From Gnetum montanum (Eukaryota; Streptophyta; Gnetopsida; Gnetales; Gnetaceae), in assembly GCA_015680685.1 (NCBI GenBank), contig MNCI01003927.1, positions 6,412 to 70,411 on the forward strand: 64,000 nucleotides of DNA, in the 5' to 3' direction. A program made the translations under genes and the position numbers. A model generated the notes under the pieces. That model worked only from the letters and a program-made list of their open reading frames with translations, searched no databases and had not been told where the DNA came from. Of this stretch, positions 27,001 to 42,000 are shown piece by piece. Within the stretch, counting starts at the first letter, position 1, and each line of letters opens with the position of its first letter.

Positions 27001-30000
27001 TGCAGAGTGCATGAGCTCTTGAAGGAGAAGAAGTTGATCTTTAATATATCCACCCTTGACAATTCCAGCTTGTTATTGTCCCACTAAGCAAAGCATGAGA
27101 GGTTCTAGGCAACAAATAAGCACTTTGGAAGAGGTTCAGAGCTAGGTGTTACAGACTCCAATGGGTCTGTAGTCAAAAGAAGGATCATTGATTTTAGGGA
27201 TTAAAACAGTCCTTGTATAGTTAATTTCTTTTTAAACCTGTCCCCATTTAAGCATTAGATGAAGGAATTCACAAGGTTATCACTAGGGATGCAAAGAAAT
27301 TTCCTGAAAAGTTCTATGGGCCACCCATTAGGGCCAAGTTTTCAACATGTCTTCAATGAATGATGGCTTTAGAGATTTCCTGCTTTGGGATGGGAGCCAA
27401 ATGCATGTTGTTATCCTGCTGATCGAGTACCTTTTGAATAGGGATTGAGATAGGAGAGGAGGCTCCCCTAGCCCAGATTTTCCCCTAATATGTTTCCACT
27501 ACTTCAACAATCTTGTATGGGTCAAGAGTTACGTGGATACAAAAGTTAGGTCATTACCCACCGACATCATGTGTATGTGGCATTCTTGGAGGCTTTCATA
27601 GTGGCAAAGAAAAACCTAGTGTTATGATCTCCATCTCTCAATCATCTCCTCCTTGACCTCTCTTTTAAGTAGGCTTCTTCTTCCTGTGAGAGCATCTGTA
27701 ACTCCTCAAGGACAATCAACTCTTGGTCAACCAAGTAATATCCTTGTTCTTGGAGGGAGTGGATCTGTTGCAATCATTGAATTGTTTTTTCCCTGACAAA
27801 TGTAAAAGAATATTTGTCTTGCTTAGGACAAACTTTAAGCCCTTGTTTGCCAAGAGACAATGCCTTTTTATAAAATCCTGTGGGTTCTGATTTTTATAAT
27901 ATCGGGGCCAGATATCTGAAAAAAGTTTCTTTAGCCAAGATTTCTTTAACCAAAAGTGCTTGTAGCAAAAAGAATGAGGGACCGTCTTGGTTTGAAGTGA
28001 GTCTTCCATTACTAAGAGTAGTGGCCTATGATCAGAGGCCCTACATTCAAACGTAGTGAGAGAAAAATGTGAGCTGAGCATAAGGAAATAACTTGTTAGA
28101 AATATTGTAATTGTATGTCCTTAAACTTCTCCATCTCCATTTCTTTTTGATGTTGAGTAGAGTAAGACATAGAGGTAGTCTTTAATTTCATGTTGATGTC
28201 TTTACTTTGATGTAATAGGTGTTATAAGTGTGTTTGAAATTTGTAGATTCAAGTTGGTTTTTCTCTTGTTTCATATTCATGTTGACGGATTTCAGCCCCA
28301 TTCATGTTAATTGCATGTAAAAGCTCATTTGTCTCTTTGCATGAGCTTGTGCCAAGCTTCTCTAGCTTGTGTGTGTCATTTCTCATGTTCATTTTTAGTC
28401 TCTAAGAGTATTTGATGTCAAGAGTTAGGATTCAAGGGTTTATGCTTGCTGTACACATTTGAAGAATTAGAGATGTATTTGACATTTTTCTTTCAATTCA
28501 AGGTTGCCTCAACATGTGAAGAGGCTTTGGAACATGGTTCCATGCTTATTTGTGAGGTTAGAGTCCTTGTTTTCCCCTAGATTGCATCCAAATTTTATTT
28601 TTCGGTTGTTTTCTGTTTCTTGCAGAATTATGACCTTACCATGACTTGTGGTGAGCGTTTCTATTGATTTCCAAAGGTCACAAGTTCACCACGACCTGTG
28701 GTGAGCCATTTCTAGAAACCACGACCTCACCACAACTTGTAGTAAGCTCATAGTTTTTTCTTGACCACAACTTCTTGTTTGTTTTACAAGGATCCACGGC
28801 TTGTGGTCTACCTAGGGAGACAAGTTTGAAGTACAAGGACATATACGAGGCTAGAATGTTAACCATGACTTGACCACAATCTGTAGTTTGCTTGTAAAGT
28901 ACTTAGAATTAATTCTTTGCTTTGTTTTACAAGACCATGACCTATGGTTGGCTTATGGTAAAGCAACACAATTTAACCACAACTTGTGATCAGATACCAT
29001 GACCCATCGTATTACAACACAACCACTTTGTCACTTGTGGGAGGGGAGAGTGTGTGGGGTTTTCTAGGGAATAACAACATTTGGTTTCATTTTCTGCTGT
29101 TGCATGGGGGTTTTTCATGGATGGTCGTTCCTACCAATGATCTGCCATTTAGATTGCATAGGCTTTTTCACTTGAGCTTCCTTTGCAGATGAACCCTACA
29201 CTCTCTAGCTTGATGGTTAGGTTTGCCAGAAAAATTACACCTTTTTGTAGAGCTTGAGATTGAACCTTGTTATCTATGTGAACATTCTCATATTCTAAAG
29301 TTAGAACTTTCTCTCCAAAGGTCATCTCTATTCTAATTTCATGTAGGAGCTCTGATATTTCAAGAGACTTTCAAAAGCAGAAATGTGCAAACCCCATCCT
29401 TTCTTGTGACGTCGTGAACTTATCAAAAGTGATAAATTTACCAAAAAATCCATCAAGGATGTAGAGAAAGGAGTTAGACCAGAACTTCCATGGATGTCCA
29501 AAAACTATAACGCACACTGGGACCTTGTCAAATAGGCTAGATTCTTTGCAGGTGCTTGGATTCTAGTGGGTAAGGGCTAACCATAGGTGCCAAAAAACTA
29601 GGGTCCCCTTGCAAGATCTTCTCTTAATCTTCTAAAGCTTGAAAAACAAAGAGCAAGATATCATCTAGGGGAACCCTCACCCCAACCTTTGTGACTCTCA
29701 ATGAAGCCACAATCCATCGTTTAATTTTATCTACTTTCAGGCATGCACGAATAGAGATAAACTTCCCTGTTAGACTTTGTTGAAGAATATGCATGATATC
29801 ATCTAGGGGAACCCTCACCTCAACCTTTGCGACTCTCAATGAAGCCACAATCCATCGTTTAATTTTATCTACTTTCAGGCATGCACGAATAGAGATAAAC
29901 TTCCCTGTTAGACTTTGTTGAAGAATATGCATGCCCTTTGGCTATAGGCTAGGATTCATCTAGAGGCAGAGTTTCCTAGAATCCAAGGATATTGCATTGA

Positions 30001-33000
30001 TGCCCCCTTCACCTGGTCATCAAGTTGCAAAAGGGTTAGGGCTAAAAGACGAACCCTTAGTCCCTTCCCTAACCTCATTGTGTTTTCCAACTTTGCCCTC
30101 TCCCATTGCCAATCCCTCCTCAACCATGGTCTTCCTAGTCGAACCTTTACGAGCTGCAACATGGTTCACATTATCATCCTTTGCTAGTGGTTTGGCTTCG
30201 TTCATTGTATCTTCTACCGCCTCATCCTCCCTTGTTGTGCCATCTTGATTTGCCTCCTTTGCTACATTGCCCTGGTTTGCTGCCTTAACTGTGCCACCTT
30301 AATTCCCCTATGAGTTGAGCTCTTGAGCAATTGTACTCTCATATTCATTTGTCAGAAGTTCTAGGGTGGTGGAGGAGGGAATGTGGAAGCCACCTGTAGC
30401 CTGGATAATTGTTTTAAACAAGTTTATTAATGTGCAAATCTAGTTTTTGATTTTTCTTTTTTGTTGAGTCATGAATATTGTATCATTGGTAATGATATTG
30501 TGAATAAATCTAGAGATGGTATCACAACTACTATAGTTTTCTTCTACTATAAATTGTAGTTTTTCTGTTTCATAGATAGTATGTTTTCCTACCATTTGAC
30601 TCTTCATATGACTGATTATGTTTGGTAGTGCATAATTTAATATTGCTAAGATGAATTAGTTAAGTTAATTTGCTTGTAGCTGAACTAGAAGGCTATGGAT
30701 ATGATTTCAAGTTTAGCTATCTTTGCATTTGTGTTGCACCTTGGGTGCATAGTGAACATCAAGAGATGTCAATTGGCATATTGACATAGATTCTTAGGAA
30801 ATTGCTTGCATTATATGATTTTTCATATTTATAGTTTACATTTTATGCTAAATTAATTTTTGTCAATGCTGATTTGAATACAAATTGATTTTTTGATGAT
30901 TGGTTAATTGTTTGAAAAAAAATTCATTTTTGCATTTTTGAGGCAATGTTTTGGGTGCTTTGAGCATTATGTCTTGCTCCCTAAGATTGGGTGTTAACTA
31001 ATTCTTGGTGGCTTTCTTGGAATTGTGATGTGACAGTCTTTTTTGAGAGGCTTATTATCTAATCTTTTTTGAATGTGACCAAAGAATCTAAGATGTTATT
31101 CTTGTAGCTTATCTACCGTAGGAGCTACTTTAAGTCTTCTCATATCTTTATTATGTAGTTTATACCTTCTCGTAACCTTCAACATCCACCTAAATATTTG
31201 GATTATTGTTACATTGATTTATTGTTCATGTTGTTGCTTTACAATCTAAAATTCAGCTCCATATAAAATAGTAGGCTTGATTAGTGTGTTGTAAAACTTC
31301 CATTTAGTTTTAATTAAATTCCTTTATCAGATTAAACACTACTTGCTTGTGTCCATTTCAACCACCCTACCTCAGTCCTATTTTTTATATCCTTATTAAT
31401 TTCACCATCTAATTGGAGTAGTGATCTTACGTAGCTAAACTATTCTTAATGAGGGAGTTTTAGGCCTTAAATTGTTACTTGTATTTCGCCATTGTTCATA
31501 GTTTCATTGAAATTACATTTCATGCATTCTATCTTCTTCTAATTTTCAAGTCCTTTGATTCTAGAGCACGTTTTAACTTTTTCATTTTAGGAGCAATATT
31601 TATGTAAGATATATACCAAGGGATTTCATCCTCGACCTCTTTAGTTAGTTCATTGAATCTAGGACTAATTGTAGACTTTTGATGTAGACTACTATGATTG
31701 GAGAATCAGAAGTTTTTTCACATGGTATTCTAATTTTAATTAAACCACAAAGCTTCAATAGGAATGGTGCCTGGTTTAATAGCTTTGCCATTTTTCATCT
31801 TTGATAAGGCTATCTTTTACATCAAAGAAGGAAAATTCATTGTTCATTTGAAAATTTGGTTATTTTCTTGGATGTCTTCTTTTGAAAATTCCTTATTGAA
31901 TAACATTTGAAGAATAATTTTATCTATCTAAAATCTTTTTTTTAACCAATATTTTTTCATTTGGCCTTTTGATGCATTTCACATGGTTAGTATTTTTACA
32001 TTTCTTGTTTCTAATTTCTGTTTATTTGTATATAGAATTTTCTTGTTTCTATCTTCTCATAGAAACCATTCAAGGCCATATATTTTCCCTTGGCTACTGC
32101 TAATTTTGTCTTTTTAAAAATCATTTTGTATTCATGAAAGCAGAAGGTTGTATTCTCTCTATATCTAGCCTTATCGCCAGAAGTCACATTGGGTGACGTG
32201 AATCAATAAGTTGCTAGTGACAATAGAATTGGTAGCCTTGGGTCTTTTCGAGAAGCTGTTGATTGAAGTCACCATATTGTTATAGATTATTAAGCGATAA
32301 TACTTTATCGTTGGATATTGATTGATTGGTGCTGCATGATAGCTGTTGCCACCATTTTTGAATTGAATGGGGTTGTGTGTTGTCAGTAGATGTGGTATGA
32401 ATCAACAGGAGCTTCTTCCTTGTCATTGTAGATCAATTGGAGTAGTGATGATCAACAGATACTAAATTTGATTTTTATGACTTCAATCTTGATCAATTTG
32501 ACTCCATTTTACTTCATTCTTTGGCGTAGTTTTCGTGAAATCCTTAGGAGAACAAGAATCTAGTAGAAATCTGATGAAATATCGAACAAATTAAAGTAGA
32601 TCTACTAATTTCTGAATCAAATAAGCTTAATAACATCAAACAATGCTTGAAATGGTGCTTCTGATGACTAAAGATCTTCTAGAAATTTAATGATATTACA
32701 AATTTATGACTTGATATATGCAATAACTTGTTAAAATTCGAACTATTGACATGAGAATAATGTGAAAAATGTGGAAAGAATTAAGAGATTATGAGAACGC
32801 TATGAGAAATTGAGAGAAATGAACGAAAACTTTGAGAAAAAGTTCAGGTTTTCTTTATTTCTATTGCTGAAAATGAAAAGTCTTCTACAATGAACTTGAA
32901 CTTTGAAACATGACAAAATGAGTAAACATAAACTTTCCATCACTTGCTACGAGGGTGTACACTTTGAGTTATAGGTTTGGTTGACTCTTTTATGCCATTT

Positions 33001-36000
33001 TGGGTACGATACATGACCATTATATACATGAGGCACCCTTACCAGTTATGGAAAGTTTTATTACAAGGTACGTAGCTATGGAAAGTTTTATTACAAGGTA
33101 TGTAGCTATGGATCTCACCATGACTTTTAACTCGGAATTTAAAATGACTAAGGACCTAAAATGACAAAATAACACAAAGACATGAACATAGACATTAAAC
33201 ATGCATCTTATGCACACTATAATTGACACTTTTTTAGTTTTGACTTTGCTATCATTACTTACAAATTACAACACTTTTTCTTATTTTGAATAACATGTTG
33301 TACCTCATCACACTTTCTTTCCCTTTTGTTTCACCCAAAATGTCCTTTCTAATTTTCTTGATACAGCTTTCTATTTTCTCCCAAATAGAATTTGTATAAC
33401 AATTGCCATTTCATGTATTGTCTTTGAGCAATTATTCTTTGAGTAAGACTATGATAAGGAGGAGTGTATAAATTGAAAATACAACTTGAAAAGAGGTGAT
33501 GACAGAATTGATCCAAGTTAAGCAAAGAGTTGATGCCCTCAAGATATTAGTGTGTAATCAACAGTATTCAACGTCAAATTTCATATGTCCATCTATAGAA
33601 GAACAGAGGAAGTTGAAATAAGATGATAGGTCTGTTAGTAGTCAAATGGATGAACCAACATATTTCTTTGTTATGTGTTATGTGATTTTATTACCTACTG
33701 TGAAACACAACAACATTAAATGGCCTACCTTTGTTCTTTCTTGTGCTAAAATTTTTATTGATTGTTTTTAAACATGTTATGGGAACATTCTTTTTCAACA
33801 TGTTATGTTTTGAAACAATGTTTGCAAAATGGTATTTCTCTTGACGAGTAGTTTTGCCCATACTTCTGAAGTTTGGATTAGATTGTAGATTGTTTTTGAT
33901 TCTCAAGGTTCTGCATCATGGATTGCTTGGTATTGTGACTGGGAATCGTGTGGAATCATAATATTAAGAAAACATGAAAAAAAATCAAAATTTTGACAAT
34001 TTATAGAAGTATGTGCAATTAAGAAGACAAGAGTGAAATACCATGAAAAACAGTGTATTCAACTTTCAAAATGAAATTTCTTAAATTTCTCAATAACTTG
34101 AGGGTTTACAACTAGATTTAGAGCCAGATCATTCAACTCTAATAATTTACAGCACGGGTCCAGTTCCTTTGTTCAGCTGGCTCTTAATCCAACAGTGGCG
34201 CTTCAGCGGTTGGGGGAGATGAATGAAGCCTTGCAACAACAGCTTAGGGAGATGGAGGCTTCGATGAGAAAGGAAATGGAGGCAAACTTTGCCCTAGATC
34301 TGAATGAGGCCACTAATCAGATTGAAACTTTTCTGAGAGAGGAAGAACACAATAGGAAGATTATTGAGGATCAGCAACACAAGGAGGAAGAGCAGAAGAG
34401 ATAGGAACAAGAATGGGAGGAGCTAAGCCAGCAACTTCTTCAAGAGGCAGCCTTTAGGAGTAGACTTGAACATCAACTTTGGGAGCAGATTAGGGAGGAT
34501 CTCAGAAGGGAGGCAGAAGTGAGGAGCAACAGAGAAAAGGAGGAGGCCGCTAATGTGTAAATGACCATTTGGAGGAGGAAGCTATGAGGACACGATAGGC
34601 AAAAACACATTAGTCCAATGCCAGCATTTGGTTCTGTGCAGGTAAGTGTCCTTATGTTGTGATGGGGATCAACAGCCAAATGCCAGGGGAGAGCCTCAAC
34701 AAATTGATTAGACAAGCCTTGCATCACCTCCATCTTGATAAGGCATGACACCGGGGGTCGAAGGTCAAGAGGTCAGGATTAGATGGAGGAGTGGTAGAAG
34801 ATATTTCAGCAGGACGTTGGGTTCCTTTCTTTGGAAGCTGACAGGGATATTGTTGATATGGTAGATGTGCAGGGAATTCCACGTTGCTCTTGCAGGAAAC
34901 TTCCTAGTCTAGTATGATGTGTTGTTTTTGTTAGGGTCTTTGCTTTAGGTATCATGGATTTATGATTTTTGGGTATGAATGAAGTGTTGGGCCATCATGG
35001 GGCCATCTTTGTGCTGTTTTTGGTAGGTCTGTTGCTTTTGTTTCTTGTTGTTGGATGTTGTTGGGGTTCCCCCTATTTTTTGTCTGCTCTAGGTTTAGGG
35101 GTTTTTCCTCCCTTGCCTGTTTTCTCTAGAAAAAAATTTACTTCTGTAATATTATCAACCTGACCTCTTCTCAACGAAAATAAAATAAAAATAAAAATAA
35201 AAATAAAAGATCATTAAACAATATGTTTTCATTTGATCTTGTGCATAGAGAGAAGGGGCCACAAAAATAAAAAAGACTTTTTTCAACAATTGAGGGGTTT
35301 TGTGCTGATTTTGTTTTTGAAAGGTAGTGTATGCATTTTGCCGATCCTATTGCCTTCATAATGTAATTTCGGGTTTGCAGACTTTAAGTCAAGAGCATTT
35401 GAATAGAAATGATGCATCTTTTGGAACACCGTTGCATTTGCGTGTTCCAAGGTTAGATGCTACTTCTATAATTCATCCTCATCAAAGGCAAGAAGAAAAT
35501 TGTTTGACATGATCATTTATTAGTTGAAAGATTCACAATGTATAACACCATATACTATGTCTTGACTATTATGATAAAGACACCAAAATAGTAGACAATG
35601 GCGGTTAATGTGGAAATGAACTCGATACCATATACAGCAAGTTGAAAAATAAAAATTAGATTGAGTGCTAAATTAGGAGGAAAATTTCTTTACCTTTTGA
35701 CCTCCACTCATATTTATATTAGACGAGGGATACACTATTTACATAAATGGAATGCTGAATTGAAGACAAGCTTGAAAACTTGTTATAGAGAAAGTTCTAG
35801 AGAGATGGTAAAATGAGGCACAAATAGAAAAAAACACTTCAATTTTACTGGCAAACATTAGAGGTAGCAGACATAATGAAAGAAAATATCCACATGCAAC
35901 AATTCCAATGTTCATGAGAGCACTAATTAGGTGAGTAAGAATGAGATCACACCATCTTTGAATTGAAACTGAAAGATGGAACAATGATAAGTATGAAGAC

Positions 36001-39000
36001 ATAATATGTTGATTGTGTTTATTGCTAGTGGTAGAAGATGAGCAACATGTATTATTAGAATGTTACAGAACAGATTTGTTTAGAAGAAAATGGTAAATCT
36101 CTATTCAATATGAGCTATTCAAGCTACCTGTGTTAGTTCTTGGGAATTATATAGAAGACGTATTGAAGCTATGCGAAGATTGGACACATCTATTGTACTC
36201 ACGATTTATTGTTACTTATGTATTTTATACAAGTTAATTTGTCTGATAGATCCTTTGGGTCTACACAAATGTAATAAAATATCAAAATATTAGTATTGGG
36301 ATCATAAATGCTTATTTAATTACAGTTGTTGGACAGTTATCAACAATAATTGCTTAATTATAGCTGTCATGCAGTCATACAGCTGTCAATAATACATGTC
36401 TACTCATGTTGAAAATTATCATTATTATCAACTTCAATGTGTACCGTTTTACCTAAAGATGTATAGCCATAGCACGGTTCACATAAGCAAATTAACTAAG
36501 TTGTTAAGATAACAAAGAGACATGTCTGTTGACGTATGTTTGTGTCTCCACATAGTTGTTGATAAAAGGGATTAATCCTATGGTCTCTAATAAACAAAAC
36601 ATACACCATCTATGTTTTGGTTTTTGGTTGCAGGCATCTTGACCTTGTTTTAGTCTCAGAAGTCTTAAAAATCTTTCTTAACACTAGTTGAATACATTCT
36701 GTAAATATCAGGATAGTACAGTAAATTGCTAGGCTTATTGTGAACACATTACCTTATGCTTTGTTCAATTGTTGTCCTTTATGACACTTGAGACCACAGT
36801 TATCATTCCACTTAAGTTTTGTCTTATTGCTATGTTCTATACATTAATATGGCCGTTTCCATGGCTTGATATGTGCTATATTGCTCCACATTGCCATAAC
36901 TGTGGATTCATCAATTATCTACCAATCACAGTTTGCCACTTTCTTTGATCAACATCATGTTTCCTCAATGAATTTGTAATTTGTCTTCTTGTTACCTGTG
37001 GACATCAAATATCAACACTCAGTTATAGCTGTTATACAGGCGTTAATAGATCCAACCTTTAAATATAGGAATTTACCTTAAGATCCAATACTTTGTTACA
37101 TGAACTAGCCAGTGTCCCCAATTTTAACAAAGTGTGGATCACCATATTGTCTTTTGGATTGGTTAACAATGGCTCATTGCTAGTGTAGTGTCAAGAAGTA
37201 CTGCAATCAATGTATGAGGAATCATATTGTATTCAATTAATGTGCCACCTGGGGTACAGTAAAACTATATGTTGAGGAATTATGGGATCAGGTAGACGGC
37301 AGGCCATAATATGTCATTGTCAAATCCTTCAACTACTTTAATGCTCAACCTATCATAGATGGGATAAAGATATTAAAATAATGATATTGCATTCTATTAG
37401 TTGGGCATGTAGGTGCAGTAAAATCAACAGTTATTGATGGAGAGGGATTGAGTTTCTCTTTAACAACACAAGCAACATCTTTCTTTTCTTCTTTATTTTT
37501 GAATTTTTTTGCATAGTTTTTGCCAAATTTGTTTTCTTGATGCTTGTTTACGATTTTGACTCTAGAATTCTAGTATTATCAAAACACTGATCTGCATCAT
37601 GATACTGCAACGGTTGCTGATGTTTTTGAATATTCTTGGTAGATATTCTTCTCCTGTTTTTTCTTTTTCTTTAGGTACTTTGGTATAAAGTTCTGCAACT
37701 GTGTATGTTTTTCCATTATTTTTCACTTAACTTTTTGACACAGCTCTCAGCAAACAAAACGTGATTGTTTCTTTAGAGGCTGGTGAATTTTGAGTAAGGA
37801 GATCAACTTGAAGACTGGGAATTTTCTTTACCAGCAAAGCCACAATAACTCCCTAATTGAATTGTAATGTATCGAGTTGATTTTGGAGAGAAACAAGCTT
37901 TTTAAACAAGTATTTTTCACATGTTATAGGCAGTGTTTTATTTCTTTATCAGTTGGACAAATTCCTCTGAAACGCTGAGCTTGATTAACATTTTGTGCGA
38001 AGATGGTCTTCATCTCTCATGGGTGCTTCTTGATTCGTTGTCTGCCAAACCATTTTCTCTCAGGAGCATCTTCATTTTCAACCTCTAGACATTGCAATTG
38101 GTCCCATTAAGAACTTGGGATTTTGGAATTGGAGTGTAGGCCTTCATCTTGAAGCTACTAGGCATGCCTTGAACTAAACTCTCTTTGAGCTTCTGTCATA
38201 GTTCCCTTTTGTGGAGCTGGATTGACCAATTGTATTCAATATAAAACCTTCTCAAATTGAATGCGGAAACTTAGGTGCACAACTAAGATCTTTCTGACAG
38301 TTGAAATTTGAATGGAAGGAAGGAAACAAAGAACTGAGAAAAATGAAAGCATTCAATGTAATATAAAACTCTAAGACAACATCGATACATTTCCGTTATG
38401 TTTATTATTTATTTAAGACGTGTCAAAGATGTACTACAAAAAAAACTTAAAAACTGTACCACCATTAAATAACTTGCCGTGAGACAAGAATTAGTTAACC
38501 AAATTTGTTTTAACTTTGATTACAGCGATGAGACGTATACAACATAACCATGAAGGTTTACACTGCATATGCTGATGAGGGTCTGATACAATAATTAGGA
38601 TAATTATAACGTAGCGTTTGATATCTATGCACCCGATATAGCTTCTCATTCAATTCTTTGGAAGCAGGCAGGATTATTTTGATTTGTTTTGTTGATCAAG
38701 AACCTTTCTGTACTCTTTTCTTGATTCAGTTTTCTCCTAACAAAGAACTAATTCCTTCATACCCAATTTTGTGTTCTAATAAATCACCAATCAAATCAGA
38801 TTTCCTTTTCAAACAGAGATTTTGCTCTGGGTGTAGCAACCTATTTTATAAAGAGAGGGTACTTCAATGACTGATTCCCGGGGTGAAGGAAATTGAAACA
38901 TCTTTGAAAAATCATTTTATTCTCATCAGAGCTGAATGAATTTGCATGCAACCCATTCATAATTGAGTGTGCATCCTAGTTACCTGGCTTGTTATGGTTA

Positions 39001-42000
39001 AACATTAAATGTGATGATCTGACATCAGCACCATGGACAATGAATTACAAGAAGTTAGTGTTTTGGAATTGGATTGAAAATATGCATTGCTATGGTATTT
39101 CCGGCCAGGTGTTGGAGTACCATTACTGTGAAAAAAAGCTGAGAGAACAACACTATTGTGCATTTGAAATTGCAATTTTGGCCTCAACCGTTTCTTTAAA
39201 ATTGCAATTTTTACAATGAGTTCATAATGTGTTTCAAAACAGTTGTCCCAACAATGTTTTTTCTTTTGGTATTTCTGAATTTTTTTTCTAGAACAAATTT
39301 CTTTCTTAAAGGAAAGTTTGAGCTGTTGCAAATCCTACTATAGAAAATGGGTTTTGAGTTTTTGATATCCCTTGCCAAAAATAAATGACTGAAACTTTTG
39401 GTTCTTAAAAGATCCATTGGAGGAGCTCTTGGTTGTCTTAGAGGCCTTGACTTTTACCCTTTTTCTACTTAATCACAAGCTTATCATGACTTCAGGAAAA
39501 CTCTGTCGTGATATTTTCTTATTGGCTGTGCCATGGTTGTGGATGAAAAGGGAGACTTTCATGTTTTCTTGACTTGTGAAATTTTAGGTTGAGCATGATT
39601 CACATTGCCTACTGCAATTGGCTTGCAAAAAATGCCAAGCTGTTGTGGCTGGATCATGGCACAAGATAGGAACAATGATGCACTCAAAATAGGCGTTGGA
39701 AGTCGAAACCGACTGTTAGAGCCTGAAAGCTTGTAAATTCGTTTGATTTGATCCTTTGATTATGATTTTTTATTTAAAAAAATTCTTACAGTCTGATTTT
39801 TGTTTGCACTCACAAAGTAACTTGAAGAAGCAAGAATTTCTAATCTTCAAACAAAAATCCGAGGTTTTTTTATTTCATTACTTGTCTAGCCTTCCCATAT
39901 GCAACACCTTTTTTCTACAATGGAATAATATGCCTGATTGATTAGACAAGGCTTTAGAGAATATTAAATACAGGCTAGAGCACATATTTTATTCATCAAT
40001 CTTATCCATTCATGGAAATGTGATCACCAATGGAATGACAATGATATTACTCTGATAAAATGATCGATTCAAATGAAGCAAGAGAACTAGAACAATGAGA
40101 AGTTGATGAATAACAACTTTTTATTAATTCAGTTGCTTTCTATCAAGTGTGTTTGGATCCCACTACAAACTTAAATAGAATTTGCAGAAGTTTATCTCTC
40201 ATACAAATCAAAGGTACGTGGCTGTGTTAATTCTTTGAAAATGCTTGCTCGTTGAGATGTCAAAACTCATACGTGCCTGTGTTGATTGTCAAAGGATGCG
40301 CAATAAAATCTGTAGCGTGCATGTGCAATCCTTAAAGCCTTATGAGGTGTCCCAATGTCTCCATCTATCCCTTTCTAAATAATTGAGTGCTTATGCTCAT
40401 CCACTCTCGCAGTTCGCCTATTTATAGGCATGTAGTCTCTTTGTAAAAAAGGATCCTGAGTTGAGCTAATGCAGTTTGAGTTGAAGTTTCTCTAAAGACT
40501 TATGTTGCAATGGATTGTGTTCGATTGAAGTGCTCTTAAGTGAGTACACTCCGTTTGCAATTTCTAGTTCATTCTAGGTTGTAAGCGAATTGCTGAACAA
40601 ACAGCGAATAGATACACTTCAGTGGGTATCTGCACCTTATCCAAGTGCTCAGCACCTCTTGGTAAGGGTTTGTTCTAGTTTCGCTCAAGGCTCGGGTAGT
40701 TCTTTTGTTTTTGACACCGTTACTTAGACAAAATGGCATTTCTGACTCCGTCCGAATTCCACGCTGCCTTAAAACATGCGGTCCCTTTATGGAGATTCAT
40801 GACTCTTGTGCAAAGAAGTCACAGAGCATTTGCTTTAATCTTAACAGTATATTTATTTTAAAATCAAAATATGGCACATGGCCAAATGCATAAAAGGACT
40901 GTTTTTTAAATTACTACATGGACCCTGATGAAACGCATAGAACTAAAAAATAAAACATAACATTGAAAATGAGGAGAGCTGTATTAGACTACGTACACTA
41001 ACAGAAACATTGTACTAAATTTAACAAACTATTTCAGATACAGTAGTTTGTTTGTACCTTGTCATCCATCCTGTGATTTATGCTTTATTTTTGTAGTGTT
41101 TGAAATTTTCTGACTGGTGTCACAGAATGGTGCACGGAAAAATCTTTGGATGGGGAAGCAAAATTTTGTTGAAACTCGTTCATTTTGGCATCTTTTTAGA
41201 AGTTTTGACAGGATGTGGACCTTTTTTATCCTGGCATTGCAGGTATGGCTCACAAAATACTTTCATTTTTTATAAAAGTATTTAAAACATTTACAATAAA
41301 TGATTTCATCATTTTGTATGGAATATTTTATCAGGTAATGATCATCATAGCTTCACATGGTTCCGGATCACCATCAGAAATATCTCATGGATCTGTCTTT
41401 AAAGAAGTACTCAGTATTTTTATAACAGCTGCGATTCTAAAGTTTCTCCAAGGTTAGCGATGTCATGGTTTGTTTTCACTGATATTTGGAGTTTTGATCT
41501 GGTTACACATTGTTGCTTTCAGTCATTTTATTCCTATGCTACATTTTGCTTGAACGTTCTTCAAAATTTGTGTTTATCATGCATAATCTTAGAACTCGCA
41601 GTTACCGACAGGACATCGAGTTATTCTGTCTGTAGCATAAGTTTTGCAATTTTGCTAATATAATATATCAGTTACCTCTATGCACAGATTTCCAATGGCA
41701 GTCCATCACTGCCATGTTAACTATGAACTATACGTAAACATGGTATCTCTTAGGGACGTAAAATTCGTACCCTATTAACGATCAAAGCATTAACTGTCTT
41801 TTCACAATTTGGCATTCTAAATTCATTTTATATTTTGATATGTCTAGTTGCTAGCTTAGTGCATGATATAAACTAATTCATGGGGTTCAGGGGAACACCA
41901 TTGCCACCGAGAAAATGATTGAGGATATCATCAAGGGTTTAAAGCTTCTTGATAGAAGCATGATGTCTTTCAAGTACATCATTCCAAATGATAGCCTTGT

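Larger units (their letters stand above)
25600..30400 (-). mobile_element. LINE-D: degenerate L1-type LINE, minus strand, interrupted
   Basis: From high to low coordinates on the minus strand: ORF1 with DUF4283-like motifs (30250-29205), a foreign segment of about 1.1 kb (29200-28085), the endonuclease C-terminus (28081-27716), reverse transcriptase (about 27400-26200) and zf-RVT (about 25830-25600). It has two internal tandem duplications. Ends are approximate. Confidence 0.75.

Noticed and set aside
28625-29010. Possible CRISPR-like repeat array
   Set aside because: Units are degenerate and irregularly spaced, and the DNA is clearly a plant nuclear genome.
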